Shown here piece after piece: positions 40,838-49,185 of a stretch of 64,000 nucleotides of DNA. The position numbers and the translations under genes were made by a program. Under the pieces are notes generated by a model that did no database searches, was not told where the DNA came from, and worked only from the letters and a program-made list of their open reading frames with translations. How positions within the stretch are numbered: position 1 is the first letter of the stretch; each line of letters starts with the position of its first letter. The DNA comes from SOIA01 sp964348015 (GTDB lineage Bacteria > Acidobacteriota > Aminicenantia > Aminicenantales > Aminicenantaceae), in NCBI GenBank assembly GCA_964348015.1, contig CAYGBC010000050.1:186001-250000 (forward strand). The letters run 5' to 3'.

Positions 40838-42517
40838 TTGAAGAAAAATAATCCCTCTCAGAATCCCTTGAAACAGGCTTATTCAAGCTGGAAAAAGGTA
40901 AGGTTCGATAAAGCCATGAGAAACGCGGCTTGTGATCCTGGCGGATTCACTACGGTTTCCGGGAAAAAGATTAAAGAGCTTTACACTCCTCTGGATCTCG
41001 ATGGTTTTGACTATGCCCAGCATTTAGGTTTTCCCGGAGAATATCCCTACACTCGAGGCATTCATCCGACTATGTACCGCGGGCGCTTGTGGACCATGCG
41101 TCAGTTTTCTGGGTTCGGAGCGGCGGAAGACACGAATAAAAGGTACAAATACCTTCTTTCCCATGGACAAACAGGCTTGAGCGTCGCTTTTCATCTCCCC
41201 ACTCTTATGGGAATCGATTCGGATCATCCCCTGGCTGCGGGAGAGATAGGGAAGTGCGGGGTGGCGATTGATTCTCTTGCAGATATGGAAATACTGTTCA
41301 ACAGTATCCCTTTAGATAAGATTTCCACTTCGATGACGATCAATCCGCCCGCGGCTGTGCTGTGGGCCATGTATATCGCCGTGGCTGAAAAGCAGGGCGT
41401 CTCTCCGAAGGTCATTTCAGGTACGATTCAAAACGATATTCTCAAGGAATACATTGCTCAAAAGACCTTCGTTTTTCCTCCAGAACCGTCAATGAAATTG
41501 ATCGTGGACACTTTCGAATACGGAGCCAAAGAAGTTCCCAAATGGAATACAATCTCTATTTCTGGGTACCACATCCGGGAAGCCGGTTCCACAGCTGTCC
41601 AGGAATTGGCCTTCACTCTCAGGGATGGAATCGAGTATGTCGAATGGGCGCTGCAAAGGGGACTCAATATCGATGAATTTGTTCCCCGGCTGTCCTTCTT
41701 TTTTAACGCGCACAATGATTTCTTCGAGGAGATTGCCAAATTCAGGGCCGCAAGGAAAATTTGGGCGGAGGTGATGAAGGAAAGGTTCAAAGCCAAAGAT
41801 CCGAGGTCCTGGTGGTTGAGGTTTCACACCCAGACTTCTGGAGTTTCTTTGATGGCACAGCAGCCCCAGAATAATGTCATCAGGGTGGCCCTTCAGGCCC
41901 TGGCCGCAGTGCTCGGAGGAACCCAATCCCTGCATACCAATTCACTCGATGAAACTTACGCCTTGCCCTCGGAGGATGCGGTCACGATCGCTCTGAGAAC
42001 CCAGCAGATCATCGCCCACGAAAGTGGAGTCGTCAATTCTGCCGATCCCTTGGGCGGCTCGTATTTTATTGAAACGCTGACAGCCCAGATGGAACAGGAA
42101 GCGAAGGACTACATACATAAAATCGACGATATGGGAGGAATGGTGAAAGCCATTGAACTCGGCTTCCCTCAGAAGGAGATTGCGGACAGTGCGTATTGGT
42201 ATCAAAAAGCGGTGGAGAAAAAAGAGAAGATTATCGTTGGAGTGAACGCCTTCGAAATGGAACACGAACCCATCCCGATCTTAAAAATAGAGGATACTGT
42301 CGCCAAACAGCAGCTTGCGCGTTTGAAAAAGATAAAAAAAACCCGGAACAATTCAGATGTTAAAGCTAAGCTTCTCGACTTGAAAAAAGCGGCCAGGGAC
42401 GACCAGAATTTGATGCCCTTTCTCCTGGGATGCGTCAAAGCGTATGCCACCCTTGGGGAAATCATGGACGCTTTAAAAGAAATCTATGGTGAATACAAGG
42501 AGCCGATAACTTACTAG
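40838..42517 (+). CDS. Methylmalonyl-CoA mutase, large (catalytic) subunit
   Basis: This 559-residue protein is the TIM-barrel subunit of adenosylcobalamin-dependent methylmalonyl-CoA mutase, which interconverts methylmalonyl-CoA and succinyl-CoA. Signatures include YTRGIHPTMYRGRLWTMRQFSGFGAAEDTNKRY, QTGLSVAFHLPTLMGIDSDHP, SISGYHIREAGSTAVQELAFTL, TSGVSLMAQQPQNNVIRVALQALAAVLGGTQSLHTNS. It is the archaeal-type split form: the B12-binding part is a separate gene 19 bp downstream. The start is TTG at 40838, preceded by GAGGTG. Related acyl-CoA mutases (isobutyryl, ethylmalonyl) share these motifs, but linkage to succinyl-CoA ligase in the window favours methylmalonyl-CoA. Used for propionate formation or odd-chain and branched amino acid breakdown. 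Confidence 0.92.
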   Translation: MKKNNPSQNPLKQAYSSWKKVRFDKAMRNAACDPGGFTTVSGKKIKELYTPLDLDGFDYAQHLGFPGEYPYTRGIHPTMYRGRLWTMRQFSGFGAAEDTNKRYKYLLSHGQTGLSVAFHLPTLMGIDSDHPLAAGEIGKCGVAIDSLADMEILFNSIPLDKISTSMTINPPAAVLWAMYIAVAEKQGVSPKVISGTIQNDILKEYIAQKTFVFPPEPSMKLIVDTFEYGAKEVPKWNTISISGYHIREAGSTAVQELAFTLRDGIEYVEWALQRGLNIDEFVPRLSFFFNAHNDFFEEIAKFRAARKIWAEVMKERFKAKDPRSWWLRFHTQTSGVSLMAQQPQNNVIRVALQALAAVLGGTQSLHTNSLDETYALPSEDAVTIALRTQQIIAHESGVVNSADPLGGSYFIETLTAQMEQEAKDYIHKIDDMGGMVKAIELGFPQKEIADSAYWYQKAVEKKEKIIVGVNAFEMEHEPIPILKIEDTVAKQQLARLKKIKKTRNNSDVKAKLLDLKKAARDDQNLMPFLLGCVKAYATLGEIMDALKEIYGEYKEPITY

Positions 42518-42536
42518 AGAGCGACCGGAGGAGTGC

Positions 42537-42947
42537 ATGGCAGATAAAAAAATCAGAGTCCTGGTCGCCAAGCCTGGCTTGGATGGCCATGATCGAGGGG
42601 CAAAGGTGATCTGCCGGTCTTTAAGAGATGCGGGGTTTGAGGTGATTTACACAGGATTGAGGCGGACGCCGGAGGAAATCGTCAGTTCTGCGATCCAGGA
42701 GGATGTGGATGTCATCGGCTTGAGTATTCTTTCCGGTGCGCATAACGTTCTTTTTCCTGAAATCATGGATCTTCTTAAAGAGAAAGGCGCTGAGGATGTC
42801 AGTGTGATCGCCGGAGGCATTATACCAGATAAGGATATTCCGGATTTAGAAAAAATTGGGATATCCAAGATTTTTTTGCCGGGTTCTTCAACGGAAGATA
42901 TTGTGAAGTGGATCAAGGACAACATTAAGGAGGCTTCGGTCGCTTAG
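42537..42947 (+). CDS. Methylmalonyl-CoA mutase, small cobalamin-binding subunit
   Basis: This 136-residue protein binds adenosylcobalamin in the base-off form. The DxHxxG motif is GLDGHDRGAKV (Asp and His near residues 17-19), followed by LSGAHNVLFPEIM and the GG pair in VIAGGIIPDKDIP that lines the nucleotide tail. A GGAGGAG site precedes the ATG. It pairs with the large subunit immediately upstream to form the two-chain mutase. The usual G-protein chaperone (MeaB) and epimerase are not adjacent. Its motif is intact, unlike the other B12-binding protein in the window. Confidence 0.94.
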   Translation: MADKKIRVLVAKPGLDGHDRGAKVICRSLRDAGFEVIYTGLRRTPEEIVSSAIQEDVDVIGLSILSGAHNVLFPEIMDLLKEKGAEDVSVIAGGIIPDKDIPDLEKIGISKIFLPGSSTEDIVKWIKDNIKEASVA

Positions 42948-42970
42948 ATACGATGAAAGGTATAAATCCC

Positions 42971-42998
42971 TTGACTTTATTTTTTTGAATATGATATT
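42971..42998 (+). promoter_or_regulatory. Probable promoter of the M23 peptidase gene
   Basis: TTGACT (42971-42976), 16-bp spacer, GATATT (42993-42998). The -10 is imperfect. The predicted start falls about 8 nt before the ATG at 43013, so the transcript would have almost no leader. Confidence 0.4.
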
Positions 42999-43012
42999 AA
43001 AGGACAAGTCTG

Positions 43013-43909
43013 ATGGCTAAAAAACACTTTTCTCTCATAATCGTCCCTCATCACAAGGGGCAATCCAAGAAAATTTCTCTTACAGAAAAGAGGATTAAGA
43101 TTTTGGTGGGGGTGTTTTCTTTTCTTTTTATACTCCTCACGGTATTTCTCGTGGATTATTTCACGATGAACGTGACACGACAAAAGTACAGAGCCCTATC
43201 AGATGAGAATCTTCGTCAGAAAGAAACCATTGCGCAGTATAAGCTTGCTGTGAACAGGTTGAGGCAGGATATTGATAATTTCGAGGAGTATGCCAAGAAG
43301 CTCAACGTGTGGGCTGGCCTCCAATCCCCCGAAGTCTTGAGGGAGCTCGGAGTCGGGGGAGGAGCACGTGGCGAGGGCCAGCAGTCGAGCATGTCGAACG
43401 CCACAATCGATCCCGGATTGAGAAGCGCCGAGAGCATCGCGCAGAAAGCTCAAGGCATTGAGAAGAATCTTGACACTCTGGCTAAGATTCTGGAGGACAG
43501 GTCTTACATAAGGGCCACGACTCCCTCTATCTATCCGACCGCAGGATGGATGACATCGAGTTTTGGCAAGAGGAAGGATCCGTTCACTGGAGATGAAGAG
43601 TTTCATTACGGAGTCGATATTGCCACCAGCCATGGAAGTCCCATAGTGGCCACGGCTGACGGGACTGTGATCAAGGTCAAGACCGAAAAAATCGGCGGGA
43701 ATGTGGTGATCATCAACCATGGAGGAGGAGTGACCACGGTGTACTGCCACCTGAGTAAATTCAACGTGAAAGTGGGCCAGAAAGTCAAGAGGAGAGATGT
43801 GATCGGGTATGTCGGACAGACGGGAAAAGCCATCGGACCCCACGTCCATTACGAAGTCCAGAAGAACGGAAGAGCAGTGAATCCTTACCACTATATTCTG
43901 GAAGAATAA
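43013..43909 (+). CDS. M23 (LytM) family metallopeptidase, membrane-anchored
   Basis: This 298-residue protein has a basic N-terminus, one transmembrane helix (about residues 30-52), a coiled-coil stretch (about 55-100) and a C-terminal LytM domain (about 175-298). The zinc ligands appear in EFHYGVDIA (HxxxD) and GPHVHYEV (HxH). TSSFGKRKDPFTGDEEFHYGVD is a family hallmark. It should act in the periplasm, cutting peptidoglycan crosslinks or activating an amidase as EnvC/NlpD proteins do. All metal ligands are present, so an active endopeptidase is favoured. Confidence 0.9.
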   Translation: MAKKHFSLIIVPHHKGQSKKISLTEKRIKILVGVFSFLFILLTVFLVDYFTMNVTRQKYRALSDENLRQKETIAQYKLAVNRLRQDIDNFEEYAKKLNVWAGLQSPEVLRELGVGGGARGEGQQSSMSNATIDPGLRSAESIAQKAQGIEKNLDTLAKILEDRSYIRATTPSIYPTAGWMTSSFGKRKDPFTGDEEFHYGVDIATSHGSPIVATADGTVIKVKTEKIGGNVVIINHGGGVTTVYCHLSKFNVKVGQKVKRRDVIGYVGQTGKAIGPHVHYEVQKNGRAVNPYHYILEE

Positions 43910-43929
43910 TAAAAAGCTTTAAGGAAGAA

Positions 43930-44865
43930 TTACTCAAACTTCTCCCCAATCTTAATCTTTCCCCCTAATGAGAATGCATACGCATCCATACTTTTTTTGT
44001 TCTCAGGCTGAAGTCTTTCGATCAAGAAGATGCTGTGCTCACCACAACACACCATAATCCCTTCCTTCCGGATTTCCAATATCTCCCCAGGAGAAGAAGA
44101 GGAAGGGGCCTGGTTTTTCATTTTTTTTCCTTTGTGGATTTTCATCCTTTTTGCTGCGATAAAGGTAAACGTCGAAGGCCAGGGAGCGAAAGCTCTGATC
44201 TGCCTCTCTATATGGATTGCATCCTTTTCCCAGTCGATCCGGCCATCTTCTTTGCTGAGCTTCGGAGCGTAGGTGGCTTGCGAATGGTCTTGTTTTTGGC
44301 GTTTGATCCTGCCCATTTCAGAAATTGTCTTGGCCAGAAGCTCTGCTCCCGCTTGCGCTAATCGTTCTTCCAGTTCTGCCGCGCTCTCTTCCGGCTCTAT
44401 CCAGACCTCTTCCTGCATCAGGATATCTCCTTCGTCCATCTTCTCGTTGAGTTCGAAAATAGTGATGCCTGTCTTTTCCTCTCCGTTGAGGAGAGCCCAC
44501 TGGACTGGGGAAGCTCCTCTGTAACGCGGCAAGAGGGAGAAATGAACATTCACAGAATTGTACTTGGGCAGGTAGATAATCGAGGAGGGGATGATCTGTC
44601 CATAAGCGACCACAACGTTCAAATCGGGTTGTATTTTCTCCAGTTTTTCCAGTGCAGCGGCGTCTTTTCTGATTCGTGCAGGCTGGTAGACAGGAATGTT
44701 CTTGTCCACAGCCAGTTTTTTGACAGGACAGGACATGAGTTTTTTCCCTCGCCCTGTCGGCCTGTCCGGCTGAGTGATGACCAGCTGTATGCGGTGACCC
44801 TCATCCAAGATTTTTTCTAACGAGGGGAGAGCCGCGGCAGGGCTTCCAAAGAAAACAATCTTCAT
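43930..44865 (-). CDS. fmt: Methionyl-tRNA formyltransferase
   Basis: This 311-residue enzyme formylates initiator Met-tRNA using 10-formyltetrahydrofolate. MKIVFFGSPAAALPSL opens the Rossmann-like domain; NVHFSLLPRYRGASPVQWALLNGEEKTGITIF is the catalytic signature with the SLLPxxRG loop. The smaller C-terminal OB-like domain starts near residue 205 (RQIRAFAPWPSTF). Its ATG overlaps the def stop by 4 bp, so deformylase and formyltransferase, which act on opposite ends of the same cycle, are translated together. Length fits the family. Confidence 0.96.
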   Translation of the reverse strand: MKIVFFGSPAAALPSLEKILDEGHRIQLVITQPDRPTGRGKKLMSCPVKKLAVDKNIPVYQPARIRKDAAALEKLEKIQPDLNVVVAYGQIIPSSIIYLPKYNSVNVHFSLLPRYRGASPVQWALLNGEEKTGITIFELNEKMDEGDILMQEEVWIEPEESAAELEERLAQAGAELLAKTISEMGRIKRQKQDHSQATYAPKLSKEDGRIDWEKDAIHIERQIRAFAPWPSTFTFIAAKRMKIHKGKKMKNQAPSSSSPGEILEIRKEGIMVCCGEHSIFLIERLQPENKKSMDAYAFSLGGKIKIGEKFE

Positions 44866-45377
44866 GGAATCTTGCCTGTCTGAGTCCTTTTTTTCAGCTT
44901 CTTCCTGATCAGGCTTCTCTTGAGCGGAGATAGATTTTCAAAAAACAATTTCCCGTTCAAATGGTCGATCTCATGACAGAACACTCTGGCGAGAGTCCCT
45001 TCCGCTTCTATGATTTTTTCGTTTCCGTCTAAGTCAAGCCCTTTGACGACAACGCGGGATGGACGACTCACTTTCTCGTTAATGTCCGGAACAGATAAAC
45101 AGCCCTCTTCCAGAATGGCCTCTCCTTCCTGACTGACGAGTTCGGGGTTGATGAGAATAATCAAATCCTCGTTTTTCTCTCCGACCGATATGTCCACAGT
45201 AATCAGCCTTTTACTCACGTTGATTTGAGGAGCGGCGAGTCCTATCCCGGGGGCCGCGTGCATGGTTTGAACCATGCTGGCCGCCAGTTCCTTTATTGCG
45301 TCGTCAATTTTTTTGATCTCTTCAGCTTTTTGTGAGAGGACAGGGTCTCCGTACCTTTTTATTTCGAGTATCGGCAT
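44862..45377 (-). CDS. def: Peptide deformylase
   Basis: This 171-residue Fe/Zn enzyme removes the N-formyl group from nascent proteins. All three motifs are present: GIGLAAPQINV (motif 1), EEGCLSVPD (motif 2, metal Cys) and VFCHEIDHLNG (motif 3, HExxH). I use the ATG at 45377; the in-frame codon at 45428 lies within the promoter and cannot be transcribed from it. The leader is about 16 nt. It is followed by fmt with a 4-bp overlap. Confidence 0.96.
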   Translation of the reverse strand: MPILEIKRYGDPVLSQKAEEIKKIDDAIKELAASMVQTMHAAPGIGLAAPQINVSKRLITVDISVGEKNEDLIILINPELVSQEGEAILEEGCLSVPDINEKVSRPSRVVVKGLDLDGNEKIIEAEGTLARVFCHEIDHLNGKLFFENLSPLKRSLIRKKLKKRTQTGKIP

Positions 45378-45399
45378 TTTATTCCAAGATTCGCATTCA

Positions 45400-45428
45400 A
45401 TTCTAAAAGAAATTGATTTTTTGTTCAA
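45400..45428 (-). promoter_or_regulatory. Sigma-70-type promoter of def-fmt
   Basis: On the minus strand: TTGAAC (45428-45423), 17-bp spacer, TAGAAT (45405-45400). The predicted start near 45393 fixes the def start at 45377. Confidence 0.6.
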
Positions 45429-45454
45429 ATGATTAAATATGTCAATAAAGGGCG

Positions 45455-45562
45455 TTCCCCAAGGTGCCGTCTGCGCTCATAGATCTCTCTATTTGAGAAG
45501 GTGTTTATAAGAATTACAGTGCAGAAGAGGAAATTTTCAGGCTAAGTGCGGACCTTGGGGAA
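45455..45562. repeat. Perfect 11-bp inverted repeat around the end of the PqqD-like gene
   Basis: TTCCCCAAGGT (45455-45465) and ACCTTGGGGAA (45552-45562) are perfect inverted repeats with 86 bp between them, and similarity continues outwards with mismatches. The right arm lies in the last codons of the PqqD-like gene. It may be chance or a long-range mRNA stem downstream of that gene. Confidence 0.35.
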
Positions 45563-45916
45563 TGTCCCCTTAAAAGAAATGAATCGGTTTCTTTCTAAGC
45601 TTTGGAGAAAGAGAGCTAATCTGTCGTAGAGAGGTTCAACGGATTCTCCGAATTTATCCTTTAATCTCCGGGCAATTTCTTCCACAGTTTTTTTCCCATC
45701 GCAGTGCTCCCAGACAAAGCTGCCGACGGCATCGAGCTTGATCTTGAAATCGGGCTTTTTCATTCGGGGAAGTACGTGTTTTTTGAAAAAGGGATGTTTG
45801 AATTTAGGTTTGAGGAGGATGATCAGACCGTCTTCTTTTTTCTCCCACTTTATGTTTTTGACGGGGACGAGCTCCAGCAAGTTGATTTGAGGCTCGTCAG
45901 TTCTGCGCGTCTTCAC
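45542..45916 (-). CDS. PqqD-like (RRE fold) protein
   Basis: This 124-residue protein matches the PqqD family in its second half: LDAVGSFVWEHCDGKKTVEEIARRLKDKFGESVEPLYDRLALFLQSLERNRFI (about residues 61-113) is the winged-helix peptide-binding fold that hands precursor peptides to RiPP-modifying enzymes. The N-terminal 60 residues (KWEKKEDGLIILLKPKFKHPFFKKH) are an extra segment. The start is GTG at 45916 with no visible ribosome-binding site. It follows an OPT transporter gene after 32 bp, in the same direction. No radical SAM maturase or precursor peptide gene is adjacent, so a RiPP role is uncertain. It may be a regulatory or peptide-sensing partner of the transporter. Confidence 0.78.
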   Translation of the reverse strand: MKTRRTDEPQINLLELVPVKNIKWEKKEDGLIILLKPKFKHPFFKKHVLPRMKKPDFKIKLDAVGSFVWEHCDGKKTVEEIARRLKDKFGESVEPLYDRLALFLQSLERNRFISFKGTFPKVRT

Positions 45917-45948
45917 AATCGACTGATTACAGTTTGCGGATATCGACT

Positions 45949-47964
45949 TTATTTCTCTCCTGAAGAAGCTCCGTACTCACCGGAGGCGACCATTTTCTTA
46001 TAGGGAAAATAGATCAGGATGAATCCGAGGATGAAGAAGATCAAGAGGCCCAGCCATGCAGAACCTGCGATTTCTGGAAGCCTTATCGATTCCTTGAGAG
46101 CTTCGATGCCGGATGTCACGATTCCCATAAGAGCTTGACCCGCGATCAGTCCCGAGGCGATCAAAAGGCCTATATTTTCGACGGTTTCTCTTCCTTTGGG
46201 GGTCGGATTTTTCTTGTTAACAGCCCTGTCCAAAAAGTATTTTATGACTCCTCCGAAAAAGATGCACGCGGTAGCGCGGAAGGGTAGATACATTCCCACA
46301 GCGATTATCATCGGGGAGGGAGAACCGATGAGGATCAAACCGATGCCCATCAACATGCCTGCAACCACCAATGGCCAGGCCATCTCTCCTCCGACTATTC
46401 CCTGGGCCATCATGGCCATCAAATTGGCCTGGGGGGCTGGCAGGGCATCACTCCCAATGCCTTTGGTGCTGTGAAACAGCTGAAGAGCGAAAGTCAGTGT
46501 TAAAGCTGCCGCGACGACACCGATCATGCCGCCGATCTGCATGCGCCAGGGAGTTCCCCCGAGAATATGCCCGACTTTCCAGTCCTGGATCATGTCTCCG
46601 GCCACACCGGCCACACAGCAGACAATCGCTGCCACACCGATAACAGCCGCGATCCCCGGGGCACCTCTTTGTCCCATCAGGACCATCATCAAGGCCGCGA
46701 TGAGCAGAGAGGTGAGAGTGAGGCCGGAAATCGGATTGGAAGAGGAGCCGATAATACCCACCAGGTAGCCGGCGACTGCTGCAAAAAGAAGGCCCATGAC
46801 GATCATGACGAGTGTGGCTACAAGAGATGACCCGATGCTTTTCGTGAAGACGTTGTAAAGGAAGACCATCGGGATGATTAAAGCAATAATGGAGATTATA
46901 ATCGAAGGGAAAGGCAGGTCTTTATCTGTTCGGATTGTATCCGATGGGCCTCCAGCGCTGACTTTTTTAACATCCGCGAAGGAACGGCCGATTCCGACGA
47001 CGAGGCTTTTTCGCATTTTGAACAGCGTGTAGAAAGCCCCCACGAGCATGGCTCCGACTGCGATGGGTTTGACTTGGGAGTTGTACGCGGAGACGGCCAT
47101 GTCTGTCCAGTTTCCATCGAAATTGGTGACAATTTCTCCTAGATCACCGCTGATGAAAAGAAGTATAGGCATCAGGAAAAGCCATCCCAGCACTCCACCA
47201 GAAAAAGTGAGGGCGGCCAGTTTGGGTCCGATGATGTACCCCACTCCTGTCATGGCGGCGTTAGCGGCGGGCGTTTCAACGAACATTCTCCCTTTGATCG
47301 TGCCCGTTTTGGCGATTTCCACATTATCACTGTCGAGGTACGTGATTCGCGAGAGGCCGGGGATGTTGAACACTTTTTGTGCATAGGGTTTGATGAATTG
47401 GAGTCCGCTTGAGTTGGTGAAGAATTCTACGAGACCTCCCAATCCCATGGCCCAGAACATGTATGCGGCTTGTGAACCGCCTTTCTGTCCGGTCTTGACC
47501 ATCTCTGCACAGGCGGTGCTTTCCGGAAACGGAAGTTCGGCATCTTCGACTAAGGTGCGGCGGACAAGGATGATGAGCAAGACACCGAGGATTCCCCCCA
47601 CCAGCATCAGGAGGGATGATTTGAAAATATCGAATTTTTCCCAAAGAGGCTGACCTTCTATTCTGACAAGCAGAAAAGCAGGTATAGTGAAAATAGCTCC
47701 GGCGGCCAGGGCTTCTCCGACCGCTCCGGTGGTTCTGGCAAGGTTTTCCTCGAGAATCGTTCCTTTGAACGGGCGAAGCACGGCCATCGCGATGACCGCT
47801 GCGGGAAAGGTCGCTGCGACTGTCATCCCGACAAGAAGGCCTAAATAGGCATTCGCAGCGCCCAGGACAACCGCCATGATGATTCCCAAGAAGATCGCCT
47901 TGAAGGATATTTCTTTCATGGATTGTTCCGGGGATACATAAGGCTTGTAATCGCCGTTGCTCAT
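45949..47964 (-). CDS. OPT family oligopeptide transporter
   Basis: This 671-residue protein has about 16 hydrophobic segments and matches the OPT family (proton-coupled uptake of oligopeptides or metal chelates). N-terminal EISFKAIFLGIIMAVVLGAANAYLGLLVGMTVAATFPAAVIAMAVL and ARTTGAVGEALAAGAIFTIPAFLL are conserved with the second OPT protein in this window (60178-62073), as are DMIQDWKVGHILGGTPWRMQIG and VAGMLMGIGLILIG. The two are paralogues, perhaps with different substrates. A PqqD-like gene follows after 32 bp. A TTGACT promoter and GAGGAGGT ribosome-binding site lie upstream. Inner-membrane location. Confidence 0.9.
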   Translation of the reverse strand: MSNGDYKPYVSPEQSMKEISFKAIFLGIIMAVVLGAANAYLGLLVGMTVAATFPAAVIAMAVLRPFKGTILEENLARTTGAVGEALAAGAIFTIPAFLLVRIEGQPLWEKFDIFKSSLLMLVGGILGVLLIILVRRTLVEDAELPFPESTACAEMVKTGQKGGSQAAYMFWAMGLGGLVEFFTNSSGLQFIKPYAQKVFNIPGLSRITYLDSDNVEIAKTGTIKGRMFVETPAANAAMTGVGYIIGPKLAALTFSGGVLGWLFLMPILLFISGDLGEIVTNFDGNWTDMAVSAYNSQVKPIAVGAMLVGAFYTLFKMRKSLVVGIGRSFADVKKVSAGGPSDTIRTDKDLPFPSIIISIIALIIPMVFLYNVFTKSIGSSLVATLVMIVMGLLFAAVAGYLVGIIGSSSNPISGLTLTSLLIAALMMVLMGQRGAPGIAAVIGVAAIVCCVAGVAGDMIQDWKVGHILGGTPWRMQIGGMIGVVAAALTLTFALQLFHSTKGIGSDALPAPQANLMAMMAQGIVGGEMAWPLVVAGMLMGIGLILIGSPSPMIIAVGMYLPFRATACIFFGGVIKYFLDRAVNKKNPTPKGRETVENIGLLIASGLIAGQALMGIVTSGIEALKESIRLPEIAGSAWLGLLIFFILGFILIYFPYKKMVASGEYGASSGEK

Positions 47965-48001
47965 GATGACCTCCTCATGTCGTCACTAGATGTTTTTTGA
48001 T

Positions 48002-48031
48002 TATATATATTCTTACAAGAGATAAAGTCAA
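48002..48031 (-). promoter_or_regulatory. Sigma-70-type promoter of the OPT-PqqD operon
   Basis: On the minus strand: TTGACT (48031-48026) followed by an AT-rich run in which TATATA occurs at spacer 16 and 18. The exact -10 is ambiguous. The predicted start is near 47996, before a GAGGAGG site. Confidence 0.5.
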
Positions 48032-48137
48032 GAGAAAATAAAATTAACGCCGGGAAACAAATTTTGAAATTCTTTTTTTATTTGCTAAGCGAAGGAAATT
48101 GTGCTAAATAAAACCTGTAAATCTAGAGAGGAGCAGA

Positions 48138-49169
48138 ATGAGCTTGATGAATTCCTTCAAAGACAGGTTGCTTTGTGATTTAGCGATTGACCTGGGAACG
48201 GCGAACACTTTGGTCTACCTCAAAGGGAAAGGGATTGTCGTTCAAGAGCCATCGATCGTGGTCGTGAATAAACAATCCGGTAAAGTGGAAGCTGTTGGGA
48301 CGCGAGCCAAGGATATGTTGGGAAAGACACCTGCTGATGTTCTCACGATCAAACCTATGAGAGATGGTGTTATTGCCGATTTTGAAATGGCGGAAAAAAT
48401 GCTGGATTACTTCATCAGGCAATCCACAAACAGCCGAATGTTTCTCGTGAGGCCACGGATAGTCATAGGAATACCTACAGGAATCACACAGGTGGAGAGG
48501 CGTGCGGTGAAGGATGTGGCTATGAGAGCCAAAGCCTCTGAAGTCTACCTTGTTCAACAACCCGTTGCGGCTTCTGTTGGGGCAGACCTGCCGATTTCAG
48601 AACCCACCGGAAACATGATTGTGGATATAGGAGGAGGGACGACCGATATCGCTGTCATATCCATGAACGGAATCGTCTTCAACCATTCCATACGGATAGC
48701 CGGAAATGAGATGGATGAAGCCATCATCCAGTATCTGAAGAGAAAATACAACCTGCTCATCGGAGAACGAAGTGCGGAGCTATTGAAAATCCAAATCGGA
48801 TCCGCTTATCCTCTCGATGAGCCGATATCCATCGAGATAAAAGGAAGAGATTTGGGGGAGGGAATCCCCAAGACTCTTATCATAGATGACCAGGAAATAA
48901 GAGAAGCGCTTGAAGATGTCGTCATTGCCATTATTGATGCCATCCGCGTTTCCCTTGAAAAGACGCCTCCCGAGCTTTCAGCGGATATTATTGACCGAGG
49001 AATCATCCTCACAGGTGGAGGTGCTCTCCTCAGGAATTTAGACAAACGCATCAGAGAGGAAACCAAGCTGCCAGTTTTCATCACTGAAGATCCACTCATA
49101 ACGGTTGTCCTTGGGGCCGGTAAGCTTCTTGAGGATTTAGACCTGTTGAAAAAGATTTCTTTAATTTAG
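48138..49169 (+). CDS. mreB: Rod shape-determining protein MreB
   Basis: This 343-residue bacterial actin forms membrane-bound filaments that direct lateral wall synthesis. Actin-fold nucleotide motifs are visible: DLAIDLGTANTLVYLKGKGIVVQEPS (phosphate 1), NMIVDIGGGTTDIAVIS (phosphate 2) and GIILTGGGALLRNLDKRI (adenosine). A GAGAGGAG site precedes the ATG. It opens the operon mreB-mreC-mreD-mrdA-rodA, with short gaps or overlaps throughout. A weak TAAATA box with an upstream TG lies before it, but I do not assign a promoter. Rod-shaped cells are implied. Confidence 0.97.
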   Translation: MSLMNSFKDRLLCDLAIDLGTANTLVYLKGKGIVVQEPSIVVVNKQSGKVEAVGTRAKDMLGKTPADVLTIKPMRDGVIADFEMAEKMLDYFIRQSTNSRMFLVRPRIVIGIPTGITQVERRAVKDVAMRAKASEVYLVQQPVAASVGADLPISEPTGNMIVDIGGGTTDIAVISMNGIVFNHSIRIAGNEMDEAIIQYLKRKYNLLIGERSAELLKIQIGSAYPLDEPISIEIKGRDLGEGIPKTLIIDDQEIREALEDVVIAIIDAIRVSLEKTPPELSADIIDRGIILTGGGALLRNLDKRIREETKLPVFITEDPLITVVLGAGKLLEDLDLLKKISLI

Positions 49170-49185
49170 GTCTGTTTGAGCTTTT

